Assembly (NCBI RefSeq): GCF_024171645.1
Contig: NZ_JALKAC010000002.1
Location: 248,001 to 312,000, forward strand
DNA from: Flavobacterium sp. HSC-32F16
Lineage (GTDB): Bacteria; Bacteroidota; Bacteroidia; Flavobacteriales; Flavobacteriaceae
Direction: 5' to 3'
Length of the DNA stretch: 64,000 nt
The notes beneath the pieces are model-generated. The model was not told where the DNA came from. It searched no databases and saw nothing but the letters and a program-made list of their open reading frames with translations. Both the position numbers and the translations under genes were made by a program. Positions 33,158-42,148 of this stretch are shown piece by piece (the first letter of the stretch is position 1; every line of letters starts with the position of its first letter).

Positions 33158-34507
33158 ATGAAAAAAGGTGTTTTGATAATTTTATTTTTTGCTTTGTTAA
33201 GCAATTCAGCTTCGGTTTTTGCGCAGACAGAACCGGAAGATATTGCTTTGGCACCAGATGAATATCAAGATGCATTTTACGAATCTTTGAAACAAAAAGG
33301 AATCGAAAATTACGATAAAGCTATAGCATCTTTAGAAAAATGTATTAAACTAAAACCTTCAGATGCTGTTGCTTACTTTGAAGTTGGAAAAAATTATCTG
33401 GCTTTAAAAGAATATCAAAATGCACAAATTGCATTTGAAAAAGCAACACAGCTAAACCCAAAAAACAAATGGTACTGGCTGGGAATTTACGATGTAAGTT
33501 ACGAAACCAAAAATTATCCTCTGGCAATAGAAACGATTCAGAAAATTATTGTTTTTGATGAAGAATATAAAGACGATTTGATATCGTTATATATGATTAC
33601 AAATCAACACGATAAAGCACTTGTTGCGATTAACGAAATGAACGATAAATTTGGAAAATCGGCAGAAAGAGATAATTATAAAATGCAGATTCTTTCACAA
33701 GGGAAATATCAAAATGCTGAGATTTCAAATTTAATTGAACAAATTAAAAAGAACCCAAAAGAAGAATCAAATTATGTAAATCTGATTTTTCTATATTCAA
33801 AATCTGATGAAACAGACAAGGCCGTTGATGTTGCAAAACAACTGGCAAAAGAGCTTCCAAATTCAGAATGGGGACAGGTAAGTTTATTTAAAAGTTATTT
33901 AGATGCCAATCAAGCCGATAAAGCGATTAAGTCGATGAATGTTATTTTGTCAAGTTCAAAAATTGATTCAAAAATAAAACATCGCACATTAAATGAGTTT
34001 TTGATTTATGTAAATAAAAATCCACAGTATGCACCGGAGCTAGAAAAAGCCATTTCCTATTTTGATAATGACAAAGACGTTGACGTTGCCAAAGAAATTG
34101 GAAAATTTTATCACAGTAAAAACCAATTTGAAAATGCCATTAAATACTATGAAAAAGATTTAATGACTAATTCAGATACAGATCGCGAAACAAATTTGCT
34201 TTTGCTTGAAGCCTATACACAGGCAAAACAATTTGCACCAATGACAAAAAGAGCGATGACGATGATAGAAATTTATCCAAGTCAGCCTCAGTTTTATTAT
34301 TATGCAGGTTTGGGAAGCAATCAATTACAGCAATTTAAGAATGCAAAAACCGTTTTAGAAATGGGACTTGATTATGTGGTTGAGGATAAAAAATTAGAAG
34401 CAAATTTTAATATTCAATTGGGAGAGGCATATAATGGATTAGGAGATGCTAAGAAAAAAGAGGAATACTTTTTGAAGGCAAATGAATTATTAAAACAAAA
34501 GAAGTAA
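33158..34507 (+). CDS. Periplasmic TPR-repeat protein
   Basis: 449 residues. A signal peptide (residues 1-22, ending SVFAQ) precedes TPR repeats; YFEVGKNYLALKEYQNAQIA and the adjoining FEKATQLNPKNKWYW are clear. About ten further helical repeats follow. It should be an adaptor in the periplasm. The order flippase, dut, nucleotidyltransferase, TPR protein, DUF4292 lipoprotein, LytM protein is, to my knowledge, conserved across Flavobacteriia, pointing to a shared envelope function. Specific partner unknown. Confidence 0.85.
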   Translation: MKKGVLIILFFALLSNSASVFAQTEPEDIALAPDEYQDAFYESLKQKGIENYDKAIASLEKCIKLKPSDAVAYFEVGKNYLALKEYQNAQIAFEKATQLNPKNKWYWLGIYDVSYETKNYPLAIETIQKIIVFDEEYKDDLISLYMITNQHDKALVAINEMNDKFGKSAERDNYKMQILSQGKYQNAEISNLIEQIKKNPKEESNYVNLIFLYSKSDETDKAVDVAKQLAKELPNSEWGQVSLFKSYLDANQADKAIKSMNVILSSSKIDSKIKHRTLNEFLIYVNKNPQYAPELEKAISYFDNDKDVDVAKEIGKFYHSKNQFENAIKYYEKDLMTNSDTDRETNLLLLEAYTQAKQFAPMTKRAMTMIEIYPSQPQFYYYAGLGSNQLQQFKNAKTVLEMGLDYVVEDKKLEANFNIQLGEAYNGLGDAKKKEEYFLKANELLKQKK

Positions 34508-34519
34508 GGAGAAATTAAG

Positions 34520-35299
34520 ATGAAAAAATATATTATAATAGTATTAATGTCGGTTTTTGTAGTTTCATGTAAATCGAAAGCCGTTGCTGTTCAGAACAAT
34601 AATACTGCCGAAATTGTAACGAAAAAAGACAACAAAGCGATAGAAAAACATTACGAAAATAAACTAGATTTTTCGACTTTATATATTAAAGCAAGCGCCA
34701 AATATGCTGATGAAAAACAAAGTCAAAATGTTACGGCCGAAATAAGAATAGAAAAAGACAAACAGATTTTAATAAGCGTTCGATTTTTAGGAATTACAAT
34801 GGCCAAAGCTTTGATAACTCCATCGGCAGTAAGTTATTATGAAAAAATAAACAGTACTTATTATGAAGGAGATTTTAGCAGTTTAAGTAAATGGCTTGGA
34901 ACAGAATTAGACTATAATAAAGTTCAGAACTTATTAATAGGTGAAGCTTTTGATGATTTAAGAGAAGGAAAATATACGCAGACTATTGTTGAAAATCTTT
35001 TCCGATTAGAAGATCAAAAAGACGAAAAAATTAAAAAAGCATTTTATTTAGATCCTGAAAAATATTTAGTACAAAAAGAAGAAATTTCACAGCCATCTGA
35101 AAACAGAAAATTAGAAATCAATTATTCTGATATTAAAACATACAATCAAGGAACTATACCAACCGCGATTGCAATTAATGCAGTACAGCCAAAAGGAACA
35201 ACCAATATTAATTTGAATTACAATAACATTTCATTTAACGAAGAACTTTCTTTTCCTTATAGCGTACCAAGCGGTTATAAAAAAGTTTTAATTAAGTAA
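34520..35299 (+). CDS. DUF4292 family lipoprotein
   Basis: 259 residues. The lipobox VVSC puts Cys17 as the lipid-modified residue. The rest alternates beta strands with polar turns (ISVRFLGITMAKALITPSAV), reminiscent of LolA/LolB-like folds that bind lipids; this structural likeness is an inference. DUF4292 is a Bacteroidetes family without assigned function. The gene is 12 bp after the TPR protein gene and 24 bp before the EnvC-like gene. Confidence 0.82.
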   Translation: MKKYIIIVLMSVFVVSCKSKAVAVQNNNTAEIVTKKDNKAIEKHYENKLDFSTLYIKASAKYADEKQSQNVTAEIRIEKDKQILISVRFLGITMAKALITPSAVSYYEKINSTYYEGDFSSLSKWLGTELDYNKVQNLLIGEAFDDLREGKYTQTIVENLFRLEDQKDEKIKKAFYLDPEKYLVQKEEISQPSENRKLEINYSDIKTYNQGTIPTAIAINAVQPKGTTNINLNYNNISFNEELSFPYSVPSGYKKVLIK

Positions 35300-35323
35300 A
35301 TTTGCAAAAAGAAAAATAGAAAG

Positions 35324-36577
35324 ATGCCAAAATTTCTCCTAAGCCTAATTTTTGTTTGTGCCACGACTTTTGTCTGGGCGCAGGATTCACAGCAAGAAAA
35401 ACTTGAACAGCGCAAAGCGCAGATTCTTCAGGAAATAAAAGACAATGAAAAAATGCTGCAATCTGTAAGGAAAAAAGAAAAATCAGCGGTAAATGAATAT
35501 TTGATTCAAGCAAATAAAATCAAACTTAAAGAGAAGCTGATAAATACAACAGCAAAGCAGGAAAAAATTCTGAGCAATGATATGTATATTAACCAAGTTC
35601 AGGTTAATAAACTAAAAAAAGAACTGGCAGTTTTAAAAGAAGATTATTCAAAAATGATTTTGAAATCGTATAAAAGCCGTTCTGAGCAAAGTAGAGCCAT
35701 GTTTATTTTATCTTCTGAAAGCTTTTTGCAAGCATACAAGCGAGCACAATATTTAAAACAATATACAAATTTCAGAAAAAACCAAGGTCTTGAGATTCAA
35801 ACTAAAACAGCACAATTAGTTGATTTTAATGCCAAGTTAGATGGGCAGAGAAAGGTTAAGAAAAAAATTATTGTAGAAAACCAAAAAGAGCGTGCAACTT
35901 TAGAAGTAGAGAAAAAAGAACAGCAAAAACTGGTAAACTCTATTAAAAAAGATAAGAACAGAATTGCCGCAGATATTAAAGCAAAACAAAGCGAGTCTAA
36001 AAGAATCGACAGACAAATTGATCGTTTGATTCGTGAAGCTATTGCTGAAGCAAACAGAAAAGCAGCTGCCGAAAAAGCAAAAGAAAATCCTGGATCAACA
36101 GTGGCAAAAGCACCAGTTTCGTCTTCTAAAATTGCAATGACACCAGAAGATAAAGTTTTAGCAGCAGACTTTAAAGCCAATAGAGGCAGACTGCCTTGGC
36201 CGGTAGAAAAAGGATTTATTTCTCTTGGTTATGGAGATCAGCCTCACCCGCTTCATCCTTCAATTACCGTACACAACTCAGGAGTTGAAATTACAACTGA
36301 AGATGGTGCAAGCGCAAGAGCAGTATTTGCAGGTGAAGTTTCTAAAGTAATAGTTTTATCTCCGGTTAATAAAGCAGTTGTAATTCAGCATGGAGATTTC
36401 TTTACAGTATATCAAAACTTAAGTTCAGTTTCTGTTAGTCAGGGTGATAAAGTTTCGATTAAACAGAGCATAGGAAAAGTGAGAACCAGCGGTGATACAG
36501 GAAAAACAATTATCAAGTTTTTGATTCTTCAAAACACGACAAATTCAGACCCTGAAAATTGGTTACAAAACAGATAA
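35324..36577 (+). CDS. EnvC-like murein hydrolase activator with degenerate LytM (M23) domain
   Basis: 417 residues. A signal peptide (1-19, ending VWAQ) is followed by a long coiled coil (about 20-255, many Lys/Glu/Gln) and a C-terminal LytM fold (about 285-410). The zinc ligands of active M23 peptidases are replaced: the HxGxD-type site reads NSGVE, the YxHL site reads YQNL and the final HLH site reads IIK. It should therefore be a non-catalytic activator, like EnvC, acting on an amidase. A candidate amidase is encoded about 4 kb downstream (40453-41055). Confidence 0.87.
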   Translation: MPKFLLSLIFVCATTFVWAQDSQQEKLEQRKAQILQEIKDNEKMLQSVRKKEKSAVNEYLIQANKIKLKEKLINTTAKQEKILSNDMYINQVQVNKLKKELAVLKEDYSKMILKSYKSRSEQSRAMFILSSESFLQAYKRAQYLKQYTNFRKNQGLEIQTKTAQLVDFNAKLDGQRKVKKKIIVENQKERATLEVEKKEQQKLVNSIKKDKNRIAADIKAKQSESKRIDRQIDRLIREAIAEANRKAAAEKAKENPGSTVAKAPVSSSKIAMTPEDKVLAADFKANRGRLPWPVEKGFISLGYGDQPHPLHPSITVHNSGVEITTEDGASARAVFAGEVSKVIVLSPVNKAVVIQHGDFFTVYQNLSSVSVSQGDKVSIKQSIGKVRTSGDTGKTIIKFLILQNTTNSDPENWLQNR

Positions 36578-36580
36578 ATG

Positions 36581-36608
36581 AAAGGGAGCTGAAAAGCTCC
36601 CTTTTTAT
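36581..36608. terminator. Bidirectional intrinsic terminator
   Basis: AAAGGGAGCT, a GAAA tetraloop and AGCTCCCTTT form a perfect 10-bp stem followed by TTTATTTT. It lies between the convergent EnvC-like and CBS genes and can serve both. Confidence 0.9.
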
Positions 36609-36609
36609 T

Positions 36610-37029
36610 TTAATCATATTGTTCTAAAAAGTATCTAATGACATCTGTTGTAGTTACAATTCCTTTTAGCTCATCATTATCTACAACGGGTAATGCATGA
36701 AATTCTTCTTTCGAAAAAATTTCAGCTAAATCTCTAATAATAGTATCAGAAGAAACAGTTTTGGGTTTTGCCGTCATAACCTGCGGAATAGTCAGCATTT
36801 GTAAAATGGCTTCGTCACTCCCTTCCTGACCTTCGAATAAAGCACCAAAAGTAAGACGGTTAATATCGGTTCGGCTTATAATACCCACTACTTTTTTTCC
36901 GTTTACTACAGGAAGGTGCCTAATAGAATTCGATTTTAATTTTTCTACTACTTTTCTTAAATCGTCATTTTGATTTACAGTCACCACGGTTTTAGTCATG
37001 ATGTGACTAATTGGTTCTCTTTTTTTCAT
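36610..37029 (-). CDS. CBS-domain protein
   Basis: 139 residues consisting of a tandem CBS pair (Bateman module). The first ends in SIRHLPVVNGKKVVGIISR and the second in FHALPVVDNDELKGIVTT. The module typically binds adenine nucleotides and signals energy status. There is no attached effector domain, so the protein probably acts on a partner. It reads against its neighbours and converges on the EnvC-like gene. Confidence 0.88.
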   Translation of the reverse strand: MKKREPISHIMTKTVVTVNQNDDLRKVVEKLKSNSIRHLPVVNGKKVVGIISRTDINRLTFGALFEGQEGSDEAILQMLTIPQVMTAKPKTVSSDTIIRDLAEIFSKEEFHALPVVDNDELKGIVTTTDVIRYFLEQYD

Positions 37030-37165
37030 AATAGATTAGTTTTATATTTACATCAAATATGTAAAACAAAACCTATAAATTATATGATCTTTATCATCGT
37101 TTAAATAAAATAAAAAGTAGATATAAAAGATAAATTTTGATAATAATCCTTTAGTTAATTTGAAA

Positions 37166-37198
37166 TTGCAACGAATGAATTTAAAAATAGTATTTTTG
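37166..37198 (+). promoter_or_regulatory. Promoter of rbfA giving an almost leaderless transcript
   Basis: A TTG at 37166-37168 and TATTTTTG at 37191-37198 are separated by 22 bp, matching the -33/-7 pair. The rbfA ATG begins at 37203. Because the -7 element is centred about 7 bp before the start site, transcription would start at or within one or two bases of the ATG. Confidence 0.65.
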
Positions 37199-37202
37199 CA
37201 CT

Positions 37203-37595
37203 ATGGAAACAAATAGACAGAAAAAAATAGGCAGCGTAATTCAGAAAGATCTGGTTGATATTCTGCAAGGTGAAGTGAGAAAAAACGGAGTTAGCAATTT
37301 GGTAATTTCAGTATCCAAAGTTAGTGTAACCTCAGATTTATCTGTGGCAACGGTATATTTAAGCATTTTTCCTCAAGAAAAAGCAAAGGAAACTTTAGAA
37401 GGAATAAAATCAAATACTACTTTAATAAAACATGATTTGTCGCAGCGTGTACGTTTGCAATTGCGCCGTGTGCCAAATTTGGTTTTCTTTATTGATGACT
37501 CTCTGGATTATATTGAAAAAATTGACAACGCATTAGCAGAAAAAGAGAACCCAATTGAAAATCGCGATCTTTTAGAAAAAAGAAGAAAATCATAA
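37203..37595 (+). CDS. rbfA: 30S ribosome-binding factor A
   Basis: 130 residues. The KH-like fold is recognisable from RQKKIGSVIQKDLVDILQ at the N-terminus, SDLSVATVYLSIF in the middle and LRRVPNLVFFIDDSLDY, which holds the family signature. It binds the 30S subunit late in maturation near the 5' end of 16S rRNA and is needed for cold growth. A TTG-initiated permease gene starts one base after its stop. Confidence 0.93.
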   Translation: METNRQKKIGSVIQKDLVDILQGEVRKNGVSNLVISVSKVSVTSDLSVATVYLSIFPQEKAKETLEGIKSNTTLIKHDLSQRVRLQLRRVPNLVFFIDDSLDYIEKIDNALAEKENPIENRDLLEKRRKS

Positions 37596-37596
37596 A

Positions 37597-38796
37597 TTGA
37601 ATTTCCCATTTTACATAGCCAAACGTTATATTTTTAGCAGAAGTAAAAACAACGCTATTAATATCATTAATTACATTGCCAGCATGGGAATCATTGTTGG
37701 AACAATGGCTTTGTTTGTGGTTTTATCTGTTTTTAGCGGATTAAAAGTTTTTAGTCTTTCGTTTACAAACGAGATCGATCCTGATTTAAAAATGACCAGT
37801 ACCTTAGGAAAATCATTTTTTATTTCGGCTCAACAGGAACAAGACGTAAAAAAGATAAATGGTGTAGCCTCTTATACCAAAATTATAGAAGAGCGTGTTT
37901 TGTTTATATTTAAGGATAAACAGCATGTTACCTATTTAAAAGGAGTTGACAGCGTTTATCCTGTTGTTAATGACATCAAAAGAAAACTTTTTAACGGCCA
38001 ATGGCTAAAACCAGATTCGTTTCAGGTAGTTATTGGTTACGGAATTGCGCAGGATTTTTCGATGGGAATTCTCGATTTTGAAAACCCTCTGCAAATCTTT
38101 GCTCCAAAACCCGGAAAAGGCGCAATCGAAAATCCGGAAGAAGCTTTTAATAAAACCGATGTTATGCCGGTTGGAATTTATTCAATAAGCGAAGATTTAG
38201 ATTCTAAATATGTATTTGCAGATTTAGGTTTGACACAAGAATTATTGATGTATAAACCCAATCAGATTTCCGGAATAGAATTTCATCTCAAAGAAAACGC
38301 AGATGAAAATGCCGTAAAAGCACAGCTTAAAAAGATTTTCAATAATAAAATTACTTTAAAAAACAGAGCACAGTTAAATGAGTCTTTATACAAAATGCTC
38401 AATACCGAAAATATTGCCGTTTATTTAATTTTTACCCTTGTAATTATTGTGGCACTTTTCAATTTAATTGGAGCTTTGATTATGATGATTTTAGATAAAA
38501 AAGGAAATCTAAAAACCCTTTTTAATCTTGGAACAGAAATCAACAGTCTTCGAAAAATATTTCTGCTGCAGGGAACACTGCTAAGCATTTTTGGAGGTTT
38601 GATTGGAATGGCTTTAGGAATTATTTTAGTAATTCTGCAGCAACAATATGAATTGATCATGATCACGCCAACGCTGGCTTATCCGGTAGTTTTTACAGTA
38701 GAGAATGTTTTGATTGTAATGGCCACAATTGTTTCCCTTGGATTTATAGCTTCCTTAATTGCAAGCAGCCGCGTAAGTAAAAAATTACTGGATTAA
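37597..38796 (+). CDS. ABC transporter permease, LolC/LolE-FtsX type
   Basis: 399 residues from a TTG start placed one base after the rbfA stop. FYIAKRYIFSRSKNNAINII is the N-terminal signature of the LolC/E group. One membrane helix at about 22-45 is followed by a ~220-residue periplasmic MacB-like domain and three C-terminal helices (from about residue 275). It would form the membrane part of a lipoprotein-release or similar machine. The ATPase is not adjacent. It could be involved in lipoprotein sorting, but that is by family only. Confidence 0.85.
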   Translation: MNFPFYIAKRYIFSRSKNNAINIINYIASMGIIVGTMALFVVLSVFSGLKVFSLSFTNEIDPDLKMTSTLGKSFFISAQQEQDVKKINGVASYTKIIEERVLFIFKDKQHVTYLKGVDSVYPVVNDIKRKLFNGQWLKPDSFQVVIGYGIAQDFSMGILDFENPLQIFAPKPGKGAIENPEEAFNKTDVMPVGIYSISEDLDSKYVFADLGLTQELLMYKPNQISGIEFHLKENADENAVKAQLKKIFNNKITLKNRAQLNESLYKMLNTENIAVYLIFTLVIIVALFNLIGALIMMILDKKGNLKTLFNLGTEINSLRKIFLLQGTLLSIFGGLIGMALGIILVILQQQYELIMITPTLAYPVVFTVENVLIVMATIVSLGFIASLIASSRVSKKLLD

Positions 38797-38966
38797 TTTC
38801 TTCTTTAAAAATATTACTTATATTTACCGCCTTGAAAATCTACAGCATATGATTGTTTCTGCCTAATCCTAATTTTATTTTTTAGAATAATTAGGATACT
38901 TACGTTTTTACTTTTTTAGTTCAGATTATACATCTGGACCAATTTTATCATTTATCCTAACATATC

Positions 38967-40394
38967 ATGACAGAAACATCTATACAGAAAAGTTTTTTTT
39001 CTAAATTTTTTACCACTTTAAAACAAGCCTTAAAAGGCGATGAATCATTTGATTATACTTCGGGAAGTATCAAAAAAGCCGTAATTCTATTGGCCATTCC
39101 TATGGTTTTAGAAATGATGATGGAATCGGTTTTTGCTTTAGTTGATTTGTATTTTGTCGGGCATCTAGAAGAAAGCAGTTTTGCCATTCAAACCGTTGGT
39201 TTAACAGAATCTGTTTTAACCATTATATATTCTCTCGCAATCGGAATGAGTATGGCCGCTACTGCAGTTGTAGCCCGTCGTATTGGCGAAAAAGACCCTG
39301 TCGCTGCCGCAAAAGCCGGAATGCAGGCCATAATCATAGCATTTGCAGTTAACGTTGTCCTGAGTATTTTTGGAATTATGTATGCAAAAGATATTTTGCT
39401 TTTGATGGGTGCCTCAGTTAGTGCCGCCGAACACGGTTTCAGATTCACTCAGATTATGATTGGTTCCAGTTTATGCATTATGCTTTTATTTCTGATTAAC
39501 GGAATTTTTCGTGGAGCCGGAAATGCTGCAATTGCGATGAAAAGTCTTTGGATTGCCAACATTTGTAATATTATTTTGTGTCCGATTTTAATTAATGGTC
39601 TTGGACCAATTCCCGCTTTCGGATTAGTTGGCGCAGCATTAGCTACAACTATCGGCAGAAGTATAGGAGTTTTGTATCAGGTATATCATTTGTTTTTTGG
39701 AAATGGCGTTCTAAAAATTAAAATTGCTTATTTCGCACCAGATTTTAAACAAATAAAAGCTTTAATTAAAATTGCTGCACCAGGAATTTTACAATTTGTA
39801 ATCGCATCATGCAGCTGGATTTTCCTGGCAAAATTAGTTGCCACAACTGGAGGTGATCATGGATCTGCGGGTTATCAGACTGCTCTAAGGGTTATGATGT
39901 TTTTTATTCTTCCAGCTTGGGGATTGAGTAATGCCGCGGCAACTTTGGTTGGACAAAATTTGGGAGCTAAACAAGTTGAACGTGCCGAAAAATCGGTTCT
40001 GACTACAACAAAATATAATGTAATTTTCATGGCTTCGATTATGATTATTACGATAGGTTTTACCAATCCAATTATTTCGTTTTTTATAGATGATAAAACT
40101 GATATAAAAATCGCAGTTGAAGCTTTACAAATTATGAGTATTGGTTTTATCTTTTACGGAATTGGAATGGTTTTAATCAATACTTTTAACGGAGCAGGAG
40201 ATACCTGGACACCAACCGGAATTAATTTCGTAGGGTTTTGGTTGTTCCAAATTCCGCTTGCTTATGTATTAGCCAAACATTTCAATATGGGACCAACAGG
40301 AGTTTTTATCGCTATTCCTGTAGCTGAAACTGCGATTACTTTAGCAGGAATCTTTTTCTATAAAAGAGGAAAGTGGAAACGAGTTCAAGTTTAA
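38967..40394 (+). CDS. MATE family efflux transporter
   Basis: 475 residues with twelve membrane helices in two related halves. KAVILLAIPMVLEMMMESVF opens the first bundle and GILQFVIASCSWIFLAKLVA the second. The MATE hallmark of Asn/Gln/Glu in the first helices is present. It exports cationic or organic compounds in exchange for sodium or protons. The gene stands alone with a 170-bp upstream gap that holds a one-mismatch -7 box (TACATCTG). Confidence 0.9.
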   Translation: MTETSIQKSFFSKFFTTLKQALKGDESFDYTSGSIKKAVILLAIPMVLEMMMESVFALVDLYFVGHLEESSFAIQTVGLTESVLTIIYSLAIGMSMAATAVVARRIGEKDPVAAAKAGMQAIIIAFAVNVVLSIFGIMYAKDILLLMGASVSAAEHGFRFTQIMIGSSLCIMLLFLINGIFRGAGNAAIAMKSLWIANICNIILCPILINGLGPIPAFGLVGAALATTIGRSIGVLYQVYHLFFGNGVLKIKIAYFAPDFKQIKALIKIAAPGILQFVIASCSWIFLAKLVATTGGDHGSAGYQTALRVMMFFILPAWGLSNAAATLVGQNLGAKQVERAEKSVLTTTKYNVIFMASIMIITIGFTNPIISFFIDDKTDIKIAVEALQIMSIGFIFYGIGMVLINTFNGAGDTWTPTGINFVGFWLFQIPLAYVLAKHFNMGPTGVFIAIPVAETAITLAGIFFYKRGKWKRVQV

Positions 40395-40452
40395 TTTGTA
40401 CAATATTTCTTAATTTTTAGCGTTAAATTTAATTAACACAAAAGATAGATTT

Positions 40453-41055
40453 ATGAAAACCAAAATTAAATTTTTAGCCATTGTATGTTTGGCTGTATTC
40501 GTATTTATGGCCTTTAAACCATTAGATAAAAAAGTGATTCTAATTGATGCAGGTCACGGGGGTTATGATTCTGGCGTGAATAAATATGGATTTGAAGAAA
40601 AGAATATCACAGAAGCTATTGCAAGAAAAATAAAAGAACAAAGCAATAGTGAAAATGTTGAAATTGTTTTGATTCGTGATGGAGATATTAGCATGAACCT
40701 TACGGACAGAGTGACAATAATAAATAAGTTGAAACCTGATTTGGTACTTTCATTACATGTTAATTCGAATTCGAATATGAAAGCTAATGGAGTAGGAGCT
40801 TATATTTCCTCCAATAAAGCGTTTCATGATCAATCTAAAGAAATCGCAGAAATTGCAGTGAACAAAATTGTTTCTTCTGGAAAACTGACAAAAAGATATA
40901 TTTCGGAAGCTCCATTTCATATCTTAAAATATGCAAATTGCAATATGGTGCATTTAGAGCTAGGATTTTTATCGAATGAAAATGATAGAAACTATATTAC
41001 AAGTGAAGAAGGACAAAATGAAATTGCAAATAAAATCTTGGAATCGTTAAATTAA
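40453..41055 (+). CDS. N-acetylmuramoyl-L-alanine amidase (Amidase_3)
   Basis: 200 residues. A short N-terminal membrane or signal helix (about 5-22) precedes the catalytic domain. Zinc ligands and catalytic residues are all present: ILIDAGHGGYDSGV (His), GFEEKNITEAIA (Glu), LVLSLHVNSN (His) and VHLELGFLSN (catalytic Glu). It cleaves the bond between N-acetylmuramic acid and L-alanine in peptidoglycan. The degenerate LytM protein encoded about 4 kb upstream is a plausible activator. Confidence 0.92.
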   Translation: MKTKIKFLAIVCLAVFVFMAFKPLDKKVILIDAGHGGYDSGVNKYGFEEKNITEAIARKIKEQSNSENVEIVLIRDGDISMNLTDRVTIINKLKPDLVLSLHVNSNSNMKANGVGAYISSNKAFHDQSKEIAEIAVNKIVSSGKLTKRYISEAPFHILKYANCNMVHLELGFLSNENDRNYITSEEGQNEIANKILESLN

Positions 41056-41069
41056 AATAAATTAAATAA

Positions 41070-41098
41070 AAAAGGCCTTCAATTTTGAAGGCTTTTTT
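41070..41098. terminator. Bidirectional intrinsic terminator
   Basis: GCCTTCAA and TTGAAGGC pair around a TT centre, flanked by A and T runs on both sides. It lies between the convergent amidase and dusB genes and can end both transcripts. Confidence 0.88.
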
Positions 41099-41104
41099 GT
41101 GCTT

Positions 41105-42103
41105 TTAAACAAATTCGTAATCAGCATAAACCTCCTCAATCTCCTTCATAATAGCGAATAAATCTTCAGGTTCATCTGTTGTAACTAATTTTTGTTTGAA
41201 TTCTTTAAATGAATGAATTCCTTTAAAATAGTTGGTATAATGACGTCGCATTTCTACAATTCCCAAACGCTCGCCTTTCCATTCCATAGACCATTTTAAA
41301 TGATTTCTGGCAGCTTCAACGCGATCAATAACCGTTGGAGCAGGTAAGTGCTCGCCTGTTTTGAAATAATGCTTGATTTCGTTAAAAATCCACGGATAGC
41401 CAATCGCCGCACGGCCAATCATGATACCGTCAATTCCGTATTCATTTTTATATTTTAGTGCTTTTTCTGGACTGTCAATATCGCCATTTCCAAAAATTGG
41501 CATTGTAATTCTCGGGTTATTTTTTACACGAGCAATGTGCGACCAATCAGAATGACCCTTGTACATTTGAGCACGGGTTCTGGCATGAATTGTCAAAGCC
41601 TGGACACCAATATCCTGAAGTCTTTCTGCAACTTCGTCAATATTTATAGAACTTTCATCCCAGCCCAAACGTGTTTTTACTGTAACAGGCAAATCAGTTC
41701 CTTTGATAACTGCTTGAGTTAAACGAACCATCAAATCAACATCTTTCAAAACTCCGGCACCGGCTCCTTTGCAGACTACTTTTTTTACGGGACATCCAAA
41801 ATTGATATCCACTAAATCTGGTTTTACCGTAGAAACAATTTTAGATGACATTTCCATTGCTTCTTCATCACCACCAAAAATCTGAATTCCAACTGGACGT
41901 TCGTAATCAAAAATATCCAGCTTCATACGGCTTTTTATAGCGTCACGAATCAATCCTTCCGATGAAATAAATTCAGAATACATCATGTCAGCACCATGCG
42001 TTTTGCATAATCTGCGAAACGGCGGATCGCTTACATCTTCCATCGGTGCGAGTAATAAAGGAAATTCGGGTAATTCTATGTTGCCAATCTTGACCATCTT
42101 CAT
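41105..42103 (-). CDS. dusB: tRNA-dihydrouridine synthase
   Basis: 332 residues from the ATG at 42103 (MKMVKIGNIELPEF); 42097 is equally possible. A longer in-frame version starting at 42217 is rejected, because it would run through the promoter and repeat DNA. LLLAPMEDVSDPPFRRL is the FMN-binding start of the TIM barrel, VDINFGCPVKKV carries the catalytic Cys in GCPVKKVVCKGAG, and GIMIGRAAIGYPWIF binds FMN phosphate. It reduces uridine to dihydrouridine in the tRNA D-loop. The DusB/NifR3 branch is the best match. Confidence 0.92.
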   Translation of the reverse strand: MKMVKIGNIELPEFPLLLAPMEDVSDPPFRRLCKTHGADMMYSEFISSEGLIRDAIKSRMKLDIFDYERPVGIQIFGGDEEAMEMSSKIVSTVKPDLVDINFGCPVKKVVCKGAGAGVLKDVDLMVRLTQAVIKGTDLPVTVKTRLGWDESSINIDEVAERLQDIGVQALTIHARTRAQMYKGHSDWSHIARVKNNPRITMPIFGNGDIDSPEKALKYKNEYGIDGIMIGRAAIGYPWIFNEIKHYFKTGEHLPAPTVIDRVEAARNHLKWSMEWKGERLGIVEMRRHYTNYFKGIHSFKEFKQKLVTTDEPEDLFAIMKEIEEVYADYEFV

Positions 42104-42112
42104 AATTTTTTG

Positions 42113-42145
42113 CAAAATTACAACATTTAGTTTAATTTGTACCAA
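42113..42145 (-). promoter_or_regulatory. Promoter of dusB
   Basis: The - strand has TTG (42143-42145) and TAATTTTG (42113-42120) separated by 22 bp, an exact -33/-7 pair. The start codon follows about 10 bp after the -7 box, leaving a very short leader. Confidence 0.65.
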
Positions 42146-42148
42146 ATT

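Noticed and set aside
35797..36180. 127-codon antisense frame in the EnvC-like gene
   Set aside because: It is the complement of the Lys/Glu-rich coiled coil, which gives Phe/Leu/Ser-rich frames by chance; no promoter or family match.
35324..36577. Active M23 endopeptidase
   Set aside because: All zinc ligand positions are substituted; an EnvC-like activator is the better call.
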